Source of the DNA: Gammaproteobacteria bacterium
GTDB taxonomy: Bacteria; Pseudomonadota; Gammaproteobacteria; Xanthomonadales; Marinicellaceae
DNA length: 64,000 nucleotides
Reading direction: 5' to 3'
Assembly: GCA_024280395.1 (NCBI GenBank)
Contig: JAJRQG010000096.1
Coordinates: 1-64,000, forward strand
Shown here: piece by piece, positions 1 to 9,389 of the stretch
How positions within the stretch are numbered: the first letter of the stretch is position 1
Layout of the letters: the number at the start of each line of letters is the position of its first letter
The notes under the pieces: model-generated
The model's database searches: none
What the model saw: the letters and a program-made list of their open reading frames with translations, nothing else
What the model was told of the DNA's origin: nothing
Position numbers and translations under genes: made by a program

Positions 1-127
1 ACCTAAATGAATTTTGTTATCGGTTTAACCGAAGATATTGGGAACCACAAATTCCTAATAGGCTATTGACGCTATGTATAGCTAATAGCCGTGTCGGAGT
101 TGTGGAACAGGAATTTAGTGCATAGCC

Positions 128-712
128 ATGAAATCATTTAAAAAACAATTCAATTATTCGCCGACACAAGTGCGAGCAAAGTTGTTAAGTTTAACTCAAT
201 ACCAACTACCCAAACTTGATGAGGATAAAAATATGAAAGCTAAAATAGTGACACTGGATGAGATAAAAGTTATCGCTGCACGAGGTGTGGGAACTTATGA
301 AGAAATTGCTCCAGAAGCATGGGGGCGACTCATGAAGTTTGCTTATGGCAATGGATTAATGAAAGGCGATGTGCGCCGTTTTGGCGTTTCGTACGATGAT
401 CCTAATATTACCGAGCCGGATAAAATTCGTTATGATGCTTGCCTAGATTTGTATGTTGATATCTCTCAGGGAGATAATTTAAAGAACATGACAATTGGAG
501 GGGGTAAATATGCCCAGTTTATGCATATGGGTAGTTATGATGATTTAGACCAAACGTATCATTATATTTTTAATCAATGGCTGCCCAAAAGTGGCCATGA
601 GTTGCGTGATGATCCATGTTTTGATTTGTACTTGAATAAAGACCCCAGACGCACCAAACCAGAAAATTTAAAAACGATTGTGCATGTACCAATTAATACA
701 TGTTATAAATAA
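128..712 (+). CDS. GyrI-like/AraC effector-binding domain protein; N-terminus looks like the tail of an AraC HTH (FKKQFNYSPTQVR), probably an N-truncated AraC regulator
   Basis: ORF translation; N-terminal AraC-HTH-like segment; in-frame TAG at 116-118 just upstream. Confidence 0.6.
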   Translation: MKSFKKQFNYSPTQVRAKLLSLTQYQLPKLDEDKNMKAKIVTLDEIKVIAARGVGTYEEIAPEAWGRLMKFAYGNGLMKGDVRRFGVSYDDPNITEPDKIRYDACLDLYVDISQGDNLKNMTIGGGKYAQFMHMGSYDDLDQTYHYIFNQWLPKSGHELRDDPCFDLYLNKDPRRTKPENLKTIVHVPINTCYK

Positions 713-734
713 AGGATAACTAACAATCGAAAAA

Positions 735-841
735 TTGTAATACCAGTCACACTTTTGAAAATTAGTTGGATCGATCTTCTGTGTTAACAGTGAAGAATTT
801 GTAAAGCGAGTTGTACTTTGGTAAATTTTAAGGTATTACAA
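735..841. repeat. Palindromic element with TTGTAATACC / GGTATTACAA ends
   Basis: 10-bp inverted ends at 735-744 and 832-841 read directly; no ORF inside. Confidence 0.45.
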
Positions 842-846
842 AATGG

Positions 847-3138
847 ATGAAGTCAATTTTAAATAAAAGTTTTAATTTTTCAAAGTGGTTAGTTATTATT
901 GCATGTGGGCTTTTCTCGTTACAAACTCAGGCAACACACATATTTGGAAGTAGTTTTGAAGAGAGTGATGCTCAGGTTTCTTTCGGGCAGGCTGGCATGC
1001 ACGCGGTTGAGGTTCCATATCAAGAACCAACCGAGCTAACTACAATTTATTATCCAAGTGATGCCAGTGCGGCAAACAAGGTTCCAGTTGTGTTTTTTGT
1101 TCCTGGATTTGGTGGAACAAATCCAAGCCAATACAATTCTATTTTGCATTTTGTCGCCAGTCATGGATATGCGGCTGTTTTCGTTGAAGACAATAATAAA
1201 TTTGATTTTTCATCAGCAGATATGATTGAAGATATCATTGCCATGGTTGCTGATAGAGTTACAATATTGGACACAACAAGGATTGGTGTGATTGGTCATT
1301 CTAGTGGTGGTGGATATGTCTTTAATATTTTGGATAAACTGAGTGATGACCACGGATTTGGCACTAATGGGCGTTTTATTTTCACCATAGACCCATGGTT
1401 TGCTTTTGATATGATGCAGGCAGATATGTTGAGTCTGCCTAGCAATACAAATGTTATTGTTCAGCAATATGGTTTAGGTGGAAACAATATAGAAAATGGC
1501 ACCGATGCACGCATTGCCTTAACCGAATACTATTTATTGGAATCAATTGCTGATAATAAAAAAGATTATCAAGTTCATACTAATGCAAATCATAATTATC
1601 CCTATGATGTTGGAGCTGGTATAGATTACACAAACAAGCAAATAATTTTAGCTCCACTGGATGCTTTGCTGGAATACACCTTTGTCAACCCAAACAATTT
1701 AGTTGCGCATGATGCTGCACTAGAGCTAGGCAATGATGATCCTTATGCCGATGGCAATGGTATTCAAATGGTTCTGCCAAGAGACGATGGACAAATTTTA
1801 TATCCTTGTAATGGTTATGACTTTACTGATCAAGATATAGATTTTTGTGATATAAAGGGCTATCCCAATTCAGCAAAATTTACCAGAATTCTAACCAATG
1901 TTAATACTATCCAACCTACATTAGGTGGCTTGCCAAGCACTGATGCAGCGTTTGGAACTAGAATTACACGTTTAACCGAACGTGTATTACAACAGGATAT
2001 TTACAATGGTGTTTGGAATGGAGGATCACGAGGTAATCACCATCCTTATCCCAAAATTCAGGCGTGGAATGCTGACATGACCATGATAAGGATGAATTAT
2101 CGAATCTATGATGCAGATACCTTGTTAGAAATTCCATTAACCACGCCCAGTGGTAATTATCCATTAACAACCAACACATGGGACACCGGTGATTTGTATT
2201 ACATCAATGGTGCACTAAATGAACGAAAGTGGTCAACAGTTGACCCTAATGTATTTTATGGTATATATTTATCAGGCACTAATGGTCAGTTTTGGCAGGG
2301 TACTATTAATAGAGACAATGCTTTGATTACTTATCCTGCAACAGCGATACATACGTTTGTCGGTGAATATGAAAAATTTTCATTGGGTAAATTTGAAGGC
2401 AATATTTCTTATGATGATAATTTGGTGGTTTTTGCAGCCAGAAAAATAGGACAAGTTTATTTAACCGCAATTGTCTATGATAAAGCAACTGACACAATAC
2501 TTGCTCAAAAAGATTTTGATGGCAATAATGGCAATGCTTTTATCGAATGGACTGATCCAGATCAAAATGCAGTGCCACCAATTGTTCAAATCTTTGATTG
2601 GATGAGTGTCTCGCCTCTTGGTAATCATATTTTGATCAGTACTGACGGCAATATCGAGCAATATGATATGAACCTTGGTTTCGTCAGGCAACTAGCGATT
2701 GAAGCCAATCACGGAGATATGGGCATTGCACAAAATGGCGAAGAAGTTTTTGTGCAATTTAAATTTCAGGCTCCACAAGGCATTTACGCCTATAAACTCA
2801 GTGATGGCTCGCGTATCCAACTTCTTCCTTCAAAATACAATGGCGGACATGTCTCCTGTCGAAACTACCAGCGCCCAGGTTGGTGCTATGTGAGTGTAAC
2901 CAAAGAAGGTTATCGCGAAGTTTTTGCTCTGCGTATCAACTTTGCAGATCAGGCCAAACATGTTGTCAATCGTTTTGTCCAAACACACACACGCTCTTAC
3001 AATGCAGCAGGTAACTCCATGAACTCGCTAGGAAACGTAAGCCCAGATGGTAAACGTGTACTGTTCTTCACCGATTGGGAGCAAAACCCTCTTGATTATT
3101 ATGACAGAGATACCTATCAAGCACAAAAAATTGATTGA
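847..3138 (+). CDS. Secreted two-part protein: alpha/beta-hydrolase domain (lipase box GHSSGGG) followed by a beta-propeller-like region
   Basis: Signal peptide-like N-terminus, GHSSGGG motif, WD/TolB-like C-terminal half. Confidence 0.6.
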   Translation: MKSILNKSFNFSKWLVIIACGLFSLQTQATHIFGSSFEESDAQVSFGQAGMHAVEVPYQEPTELTTIYYPSDASAANKVPVVFFVPGFGGTNPSQYNSILHFVASHGYAAVFVEDNNKFDFSSADMIEDIIAMVADRVTILDTTRIGVIGHSSGGGYVFNILDKLSDDHGFGTNGRFIFTIDPWFAFDMMQADMLSLPSNTNVIVQQYGLGGNNIENGTDARIALTEYYLLESIADNKKDYQVHTNANHNYPYDVGAGIDYTNKQIILAPLDALLEYTFVNPNNLVAHDAALELGNDDPYADGNGIQMVLPRDDGQILYPCNGYDFTDQDIDFCDIKGYPNSAKFTRILTNVNTIQPTLGGLPSTDAAFGTRITRLTERVLQQDIYNGVWNGGSRGNHHPYPKIQAWNADMTMIRMNYRIYDADTLLEIPLTTPSGNYPLTTNTWDTGDLYYINGALNERKWSTVDPNVFYGIYLSGTNGQFWQGTINRDNALITYPATAIHTFVGEYEKFSLGKFEGNISYDDNLVVFAARKIGQVYLTAIVYDKATDTILAQKDFDGNNGNAFIEWTDPDQNAVPPIVQIFDWMSVSPLGNHILISTDGNIEQYDMNLGFVRQLAIEANHGDMGIAQNGEEVFVQFKFQAPQGIYAYKLSDGSRIQLLPSKYNGGHVSCRNYQRPGWCYVSVTKEGYREVFALRINFADQAKHVVNRFVQTHTRSYNAAGNSMNSLGNVSPDGKRVLFFTDWEQNPLDYYDRDTYQAQKID

Positions 3139-3175
3139 AATTTCATGTATAATGAATCCAAAAGAGAGAATTTAA

Positions 3176-3802
3176 ATGCCAATACATGAAATAAAACACC
3201 CTTTGATACAACACAAAATTGGTTTGTTGCGAGAACGCGATATAAGCATTAAATCCTTTCGTGAAATCACATCTGAAATAGGCATGTTGTTGACTTATGA
3301 AGCCACAAAACAATTGTCACTTGAAGCCATCACAATAGATACATGGGCAGGACAAACCCAGGTTCAACAAATCGCAGGCAAAAAATTATCTATAGTGCCG
3401 ATATTGCGCGCAGGACTTGGAATGCTAGATGGTGTTTTGCAAGTTATTCCCAATGCCCGTGTGTCGGTAGTGGGTTATGAACGCGATGAAGAAACACTCG
3501 AAGCCCGCGCCTATTATGAAAAAATGGTTCCCGAAATTGAACAACGCCAAATATTGGTGGTTGATCCGATGTTGGCAACAGGTGGAACTTTTATTGCTAC
3601 CTTAGATGCTTTGGTAGCAAAGGGGTGTGAAAACATCATTGGTTTATTTTTAGTAGCAGCACCCGAAGGATTAGAAGCCGTATTTGCCAAACATCCCGAT
3701 GTAGAAATCTATGTGGCTGCTGTTGATAGCCATTTGAATGAAAATGGTTATATCTTGCCGGGTTTAGGTGATGCGGGTGATAAGATTTTTGGGACACGTT
3801 GA
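3176..3802 (+). CDS. upp: Uracil phosphoribosyltransferase
   Basis: PRPP-binding segment [10 protein letters not shown] and typical UPRT start and end ([13 protein letters not shown]). Confidence 0.95.
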   Translation: MPIHEIKHPLIQHKIGLLRERDISIKSFREITSEIGMLLTYEATKQLSLEAITIDTWAGQTQVQQIAGKKLSIVPILRAGLGMLDGVLQVIPNARVSVVGYERDEETLEARAYYEKMVPEIEQRQILVVDPMLATGGTFIATLDALVAKGCENIIGLFLVAAPEGLEAVFAKHPDVEIYVAAVDSHLNENGYILPGLGDAGDKIFGTR

Positions 3803-3836
3803 GCAAGTTTATTGTCTAGATATTAAAGGAATAACT

Positions 3837-3893
3837 GTAGGTTTGGTTTTACCAAACAAATTCTACATCAATGTTTGGTAGAACCAAACCTAC
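3837..3893. repeat. Inverted repeat/hairpin GTAGGTTTGGTTTTACCAAAC ... GTTTGGTAGAACCAAACCTAC
   Basis: 21-nt arms with one mismatch; contains the stop codon of the minus-strand HAD gene. Confidence 0.75.
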
Positions 3894-4584
3894 AAACCAA
3901 AGGAATAAGCTCAGAAATTTTATCTAAGGTTTGGTATTGAATATCTTCTAATTCACTGTCATGTATGACTTCGTGTTGCCAAGTAGTATGAAACGGAACA
4001 TGAATGGCATTGGCACCAATCTCAACCAAGGGTAAAATATCTGATTTTAAAGAATTGCCAATCATTAAAAACTCTTCAGGTTTGATATCCAAATGACTCA
4101 GTAATTTGCAATAATCAGTGGCCTTTTTATCGCTCATGACTTCAATGTGATGGAAATACTTAAACAAGCCTGATTTCTCGAGTTTTCTTTCTTGATCCAA
4201 TAAATCGCCCTTAGTCGCCATAATCAGACGGTGGGTTTTGGATAGGGTTTTTAAAACCTCCTCAACTCCATCCAATAGTTCCACAGGTTTATTTAACATG
4301 TTTTTGCCAATTTCAATAATGGCATTCATGGTCTCTTGATTGACCTTATTATTTGAAATTTTCAAGGCCGCTTCCACCATAGACAACACAAAGCCCTTGA
4401 TGCCATAACCGTAAATCGGTAGATTCTCAATTTCAATTTTGAACAACTCTTGATCAATCTGATTGATGGTCTCGTACCGTTGCAACAACTGACCAAACTC
4501 CAATTCCGCCTCACGAAAATAAGTCTCATTCACCCAAAGCGTATCGTCTGCATCGAACCCGATGACTTTTATATTTTTGTACAT
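3868..4584 (-). CDS. HAD-family hydrolase
   Basis: GFDADDTLW motif I; likely start at the internal Met (MYKNIKVIGFD). Confidence 0.85.
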   Translation of the reverse strand: MYKNIKVIGFDADDTLWVNETYFREAELEFGQLLQRYETINQIDQELFKIEIENLPIYGYGIKGFVLSMVEAALKISNNKVNQETMNAIIEIGKNMLNKPVELLDGVEEVLKTLSKTHRLIMATKGDLLDQERKLEKSGLFKYFHHIEVMSDKKATDYCKLLSHLDIKPEEFLMIGNSLKSDILPLVEIGANAIHVPFHTTWQHEVIHDSELEDIQYQTLDKISELIPLVCRFGSTKH

Positions 4585-4602
4585 GTTTATATTCTGTTGT
4601 AG

Positions 4603-4618
4603 GGTGGGCTTGCCCACC
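4603..4618. repeat. Small REP-like hairpin GGTGGGC-TT-GCCCACC
   Basis: Perfect 7-bp palindromic arms, intergenic. Confidence 0.5.
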
Positions 4619-4671
4619 GATTTTTAAAGCGTAACGCAAAGGGTGCTAAGAAGGCGCAAAGGTCGCTAAGT

Positions 4672-6015
4672 TTAATAAATATTCAAACATCTGAACTCTG
4701 GGAACATTTTAGCAATACCTGAATAACACCACTTATCTTTTTCTTTAAAAGGTATTGTTTGGTCGTATGAACTTAAATAATTATTATTTATTTTTAAATT
4801 GTCAATTGATTCAGAGTGAATTATTAATCTCATCAATTGGAGTTTCATATCTATATCAAAAACTCTTGCTTGGTAAACTAAGTAATCTCCATTTGAATAA
4901 CTCATTAACATATGACCAGTATAATTTCTTATTTGATCCTGCTGAACATTATTATTAAATAACAAATACTCTTGATAAAATAATTTAGGTGGGAGTTTTG
5001 TAATTCTTAAGAGATGTTTTACAATGCCATTATATTGCGTATTAACAGTTAAATTTGGTTTCGAAGAAAAGAAATATAATAAACGAATTATTCCTTGGGT
5101 AAATGGTGTTCTATTTTTTTTAGGTTTTACTAATCTGTTTATATCAGATGTCCAATCAAATAGCATTTTCATCCATTTAGAATGCTCTTCATACATTGCT
5201 TTATACAAGCTCATTTCAGAAGATGATAATGGTTTGAACTTAGACTGATTAGTCTCTGTATTTAAATTTGAAATACCTTTTTGATATAAATAATTGAAAA
5301 GCTCAATATTTTCATCAATAAGAGATAACACTATCATCTTTGCAATAAGTGTATCAGCCTGTTTTAAAAGATTCTTGAGTTGATTTAATTCATTCAACAA
5401 TGGATTGGTTATGTTGTCCAGTTTTTGTAATAGAGAAATATGATATATCTTTTGGGCAATTGAAATTGTGCTGAAACTAGGAATTGCAGACTCCATTCTT
5501 GTATCTGCAATTTGTGAAAAATGATGAAAACTTAAAAATGTTATATACCTAGATTTGTAAAAACCGTATCCACTTAGTAACAAGTCAACATTTTTCTTAT
5601 TTTTCAATATTTTTTCTATGCACTCCTTTTCATGTTTTTTGCACAACAGATCATTTTCAGGAGTTTGGTATAGAGGGTAGTCATTTAAAAATCCTAATTC
5701 TAAAGGGTGCTGCTCATATTCGTATAGTTTATCTTCTTCTAGCAGTTTTTCTAAAATCTCCTTTCCTGTCTCATATGGGTTATCTGTCTTTACATTCATG
5801 CCCCACAAGTAAACATAAGCATTATCTTCCCAAATAATTTCAGGTTGGTGGTTAATATACTCTTCGACTTCTGGATCTAATTTATCATCGGTATATATTA
5901 AAGCAATAGAGCGTATGATTTGAGCCAAGTCGAAGTTGTTATTGGTTTCATTAACTCTATCATTTGCATCAGAAATTGAACTATTCGAAAGCAATAGAAG
6001 CAGAAACAATTGCAT
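4672..6015 (-). CDS. Secreted/periplasmic hypothetical protein
   Basis: Long ORF; signal-peptide-like start at MQLFLLLLLSNSS (6015); flanked by TAACGCAAAG repeats. Confidence 0.55.
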   Translation of the reverse strand: MQLFLLLLLSNSSISDANDRVNETNNNFDLAQIIRSIALIYTDDKLDPEVEEYINHQPEIIWEDNAYVYLWGMNVKTDNPYETGKEILEKLLEEDKLYEYEQHPLELGFLNDYPLYQTPENDLLCKKHEKECIEKILKNKKNVDLLLSGYGFYKSRYITFLSFHHFSQIADTRMESAIPSFSTISIAQKIYHISLLQKLDNITNPLLNELNQLKNLLKQADTLIAKMIVLSLIDENIELFNYLYQKGISNLNTETNQSKFKPLSSSEMSLYKAMYEEHSKWMKMLFDWTSDINRLVKPKKNRTPFTQGIIRLLYFFSSKPNLTVNTQYNGIVKHLLRITKLPPKLFYQEYLLFNNNVQQDQIRNYTGHMLMSYSNGDYLVYQARVFDIDMKLQLMRLIIHSESIDNLKINNNYLSSYDQTIPFKEKDKWCYSGIAKMFPEFRCLNIY

Positions 6016-6056
6016 CAACCCTATATTTTCAAAGTTTCTTTGCGTTACTAAAAATC

Positions 6057-6716
6057 TTACCACGGCAATTCGGTGCCATCGGTGTGCCAAAAGCCACCAG
6101 TATTGTTCATATTGAGTTCTTCGATTCTTTGGATTAAACCTTTGGCAGATTCATTGGCATTGATCAATCCACTGCCGCCAGTCATATCGGTGCGCACATA
6201 GCCTGGATGAAGTAGTGCAACGGCGATGCCTTTGGGTTTTAAATCATGTGCCAAACTGCTGCCAACCATGTTTACTGCTGATTTACTCATGCGATAGCCA
6301 TATTGGCCGCCTGATCCATCTTCGATAGAACCCATGCGGCTGGTGATGATGGCGACTTTTGAACCTTGGGATAAATTGGGCAGCAGATTAGCGGTGACTC
6401 GCAAGGGTCCCAGTGTGTTGATTTCGTATTGCATGCGCATGGCATCAAAATCCAAGCTGTCTAGACTCATGCTTTGTAAGAAACCTGCATTGTTAATCAA
6501 TAAGTCAATTTGTTGGCCTTCTAGTTTTTCTGCCAGTTCAAGAATAGAATCAGAATTTGTAACATCAACACCAGTTTCAATTTGGCAGTTCAGTGCTTCA
6601 AGCTCTGGACTGCTTTGGCGACAAGTCGCGATGATTGTATGGCCTTTTTGTTGCAGTTGTTTTGCCAGTTCTAGGCCGATTCCACGGTTGGCACCTGTGA
6701 TTAATGCAGTTTTCAT
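6057..6716 (-). CDS. Short-chain dehydrogenase/reductase
   Basis: TGANRGIG cofactor motif, NNAG, YxxxK (YRMSK). Confidence 0.9.
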   Translation of the reverse strand: MKTALITGANRGIGLELAKQLQQKGHTIIATCRQSSPELEALNCQIETGVDVTNSDSILELAEKLEGQQIDLLINNAGFLQSMSLDSLDFDAMRMQYEINTLGPLRVTANLLPNLSQGSKVAIITSRMGSIEDGSGGQYGYRMSKSAVNMVGSSLAHDLKPKGIAVALLHPGYVRTDMTGGSGLINANESAKGLIQRIEELNMNNTGGFWHTDGTELPW

Positions 6717-6780
6717 GTGCTTTGTTTCTTGTATGGGGTTCAATAGGATATAATTTCATGTCCATAAAATCAATAAAACA

Positions 6781-7344
6781 ATGAAATATATAATTGTCAC
6801 CGCTTTAGAAGATGAAGCTAAAGGCTTAGAAAAGTATGCACCAGTTGTTCACACAGGTATTGGCAAAGTCAATGCCTGCATAAAGTTGTACGAAGCAATA
6901 TTGAAATACCAACCAGGCTTGGTGTTAAATTATGGCACTGCTGGAGGGATTTCTACCATGAGTGGATTGCATAAAATAGCCCATTTTGTACAAATTGACA
7001 TGGATGTTAGGGCTTTGGATTTTCCTCGCGGCGTTACACCATTAACAGGTGAAGAATTGCCGATTAAACAAGGCATTGTTTTGGGAACTGGAGATAGTTT
7101 TATTACCGATACTCAAAAACAACTAGAAGGTTTAGGGATTGAAATTGATATGGTGGATATGGAAGGTTATGCATTGAAAAAAGTCTGTGAGCATCACGGT
7201 GTTGATTTTGAAGCCTTTAAATTTATTAGTGATAATGCCAATGAGAGCGCGGGTGATGATTGGAAAACAGCGGTTAGCTCGGGAACCTATTTGTTTGAGG
7301 CGTTGTTGCTGAATAACTTTGGAAAATCAAGTTTGAAAATATGA
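6781..7344 (+). CDS. Nucleosidase/phosphorylase superfamily protein (MTA/SAH nucleosidase-like)
   Basis: NYGTAGG, VDMEGYAL, FKFISDNAN motifs. Confidence 0.75.
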   Translation: MKYIIVTALEDEAKGLEKYAPVVHTGIGKVNACIKLYEAILKYQPGLVLNYGTAGGISTMSGLHKIAHFVQIDMDVRALDFPRGVTPLTGEELPIKQGIVLGTGDSFITDTQKQLEGLGIEIDMVDMEGYALKKVCEHHGVDFEAFKFISDNANESAGDDWKTAVSSGTYLFEALLLNNFGKSSLKI

Positions 7345-7466
7345 ACTAGAAAATTGATATTGTATACATTCGCTGGTAATTTTGTGTCTGAATGGGTATT
7401 ATATTAATACATGCTTTTATATTGTTCAAATAGCGATAACGAAATTCAAATGGTGAGGGACAGTTG

Positions 7467-9326
7467 ATGTTTTTCTTACTTAAAGTTCCTTTGTTTTTAT
7501 TATTCATGATGGCTTTTTCTAGTCATGTTAATGCCAGTTATTCCAAAATTTATGATAAAGAGCTCAATACTCTTTCAGTAACCGATCCTAAGTTAGCAAT
7601 AAAAACCACAAAGGAGTTGTTGGTTCAAGCAAGATTGCAAGGGGATTATAAAAGGCAGTTGGTTTTGCATTTCTATTTGGCGGAATCTTATTTCACTTTA
7701 TCTAAAATTCCAAAAGTCGGTACAGTTGTTTCAGATGCACTTATAATAGCGAGAAAGCACAATGATATTCGATTCATCAGTGAATTTTTAGGTTTAGAAT
7801 CCTATGTCTTGGGTTATAAAGGTGAGTTGAGACAAGCCAGCAAGAAGGCCAATTTGGCATTGCAGTTTGCCAAAGAAACAGACGACTATCGGCTTATCGC
7901 TTCGATGATGTCAGTTAGGGCTCAAGCACATTTGTCCAGTGAGAATTATTCTTTGGCGCTTAAAGATATTCAGTCAGCACTCACTATATTTAAAGAATAC
8001 CAAGATAGAGAAAATTTAACCTCCAACTATAATTTATTGGCATTGATTTACGATTCAATAGGGGAGTACGATAAAGCAATCAAGTATTATGATGTTTCTT
8101 TGTCCTTTGATGATTCGGGATCTTTGTATAATCAAGCAACAATTTATTATAACAAAGGGACTACTTTCGTTTATCAAGGGAACAGAAAACTGGCAATAGA
8201 GAACTTGAATTCAGCTATGGAATTATCATTGAAAATAAATGATGAGGTAATATTGGCGTATGTCAGAAACAGTTTAGCGGATTTATATATTCAAGAGAAG
8301 CAATATACAAAAGGCCAAGATTTGGCCTTGTTGGCCCTTGATTGGTTTTCGGCGAATGAAGATTTATTGATGCACATTAACACCAATATATTGTTGGCAG
8401 AGGTCAGTATTAAGGATTTAAATTTTACTCAAGCTAAAGTTTTCATTGATGATATTGACATTCAGTTACAATCAATGACAACACCTAAAATTCAAATGGC
8501 AGTCTTGTGGATAAAAATAAAATATTTTGCAAAACAAGAACTTTGGAAAGAGGCTTATGAGTTGAGCCAAGAGAGTTTAATTGCAAGGGATGAACTCTAT
8601 GAAAAGGACCGCAAAGGTTCTATGGATGAAATGAAATTAAAATACGATGTACAATTTGATCAGGAGAAAATGGCTTCATTACAGAAGCAAAATAAATTAC
8701 AAAAAGAGGTGATAAGCCAAGAGCAACATAAACAACAATATTTTTTAGGTTTGATGGCTTTGGCGATATTGATGATAATGGGAGTTTATTATGCATATCG
8801 AAATCAACGCAGTATTAAGAGTAAATTATATTTGCTAACCATAACAGATGATTTAACTCAAATTGCTAATCGCCGTTATATATTGGAACAGTTAAGTCAA
8901 CTTCATGAAGATACGCTAGTAAAAAATCAGTTGTATACAATCGTTATGTTAGATTTAGATAATTTCAAGTCTATAAATGATAAGTACGGTCATTTTAAAG
9001 GCAATGAAGTATTAATTCAATTTGCAAATGTTGCCAATTACACCTTGTCTGAAGGTTGTGAAGTAGGGAGGCTAGGTGGTGAAGAATGGCTACTGTTGTT
9101 GCCAAGTTATGACCGAGAGAAAACAGAATCAGTCTTGCGTAAGCTAAGAAAAAATTACAATAATCCTCAGTTGGTTTCACTTCCTAGCGAAAGTCAGTTA
9201 CATTTCAGTTGTGGAGTGAAAACCTGTGAAGGAAAATGCATAGATGTTGAACACACACTTAAAGAAGTGGATGTCGCCATGTATAAAGCCAAAGAAAAAG
9301 GAAGAAACCAAGATGTTTATTGTTAA
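7467..9326 (+). CDS. TPR-containing diguanylate cyclase (GGEEW variant)
   Basis: TPR-like repeats, TM segment, GGDEF domain with RLGGEEW. Confidence 0.85.
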   Translation: MFFLLKVPLFLLFMMAFSSHVNASYSKIYDKELNTLSVTDPKLAIKTTKELLVQARLQGDYKRQLVLHFYLAESYFTLSKIPKVGTVVSDALIIARKHNDIRFISEFLGLESYVLGYKGELRQASKKANLALQFAKETDDYRLIASMMSVRAQAHLSSENYSLALKDIQSALTIFKEYQDRENLTSNYNLLALIYDSIGEYDKAIKYYDVSLSFDDSGSLYNQATIYYNKGTTFVYQGNRKLAIENLNSAMELSLKINDEVILAYVRNSLADLYIQEKQYTKGQDLALLALDWFSANEDLLMHINTNILLAEVSIKDLNFTQAKVFIDDIDIQLQSMTTPKIQMAVLWIKIKYFAKQELWKEAYELSQESLIARDELYEKDRKGSMDEMKLKYDVQFDQEKMASLQKQNKLQKEVISQEQHKQQYFLGLMALAILMIMGVYYAYRNQRSIKSKLYLLTITDDLTQIANRRYILEQLSQLHEDTLVKNQLYTIVMLDLDNFKSINDKYGHFKGNEVLIQFANVANYTLSEGCEVGRLGGEEWLLLLPSYDREKTESVLRKLRKNYNNPQLVSLPSESQLHFSCGVKTCEGKCIDVEHTLKEVDVAMYKAKEKGRNQDVYC

Positions 9327-9389
9327 GGAGTCTCCGATAAATAGGAAACCTTAGGCTTTTAGTTATTCTCTTCATCAGGTTTTGAAAAA

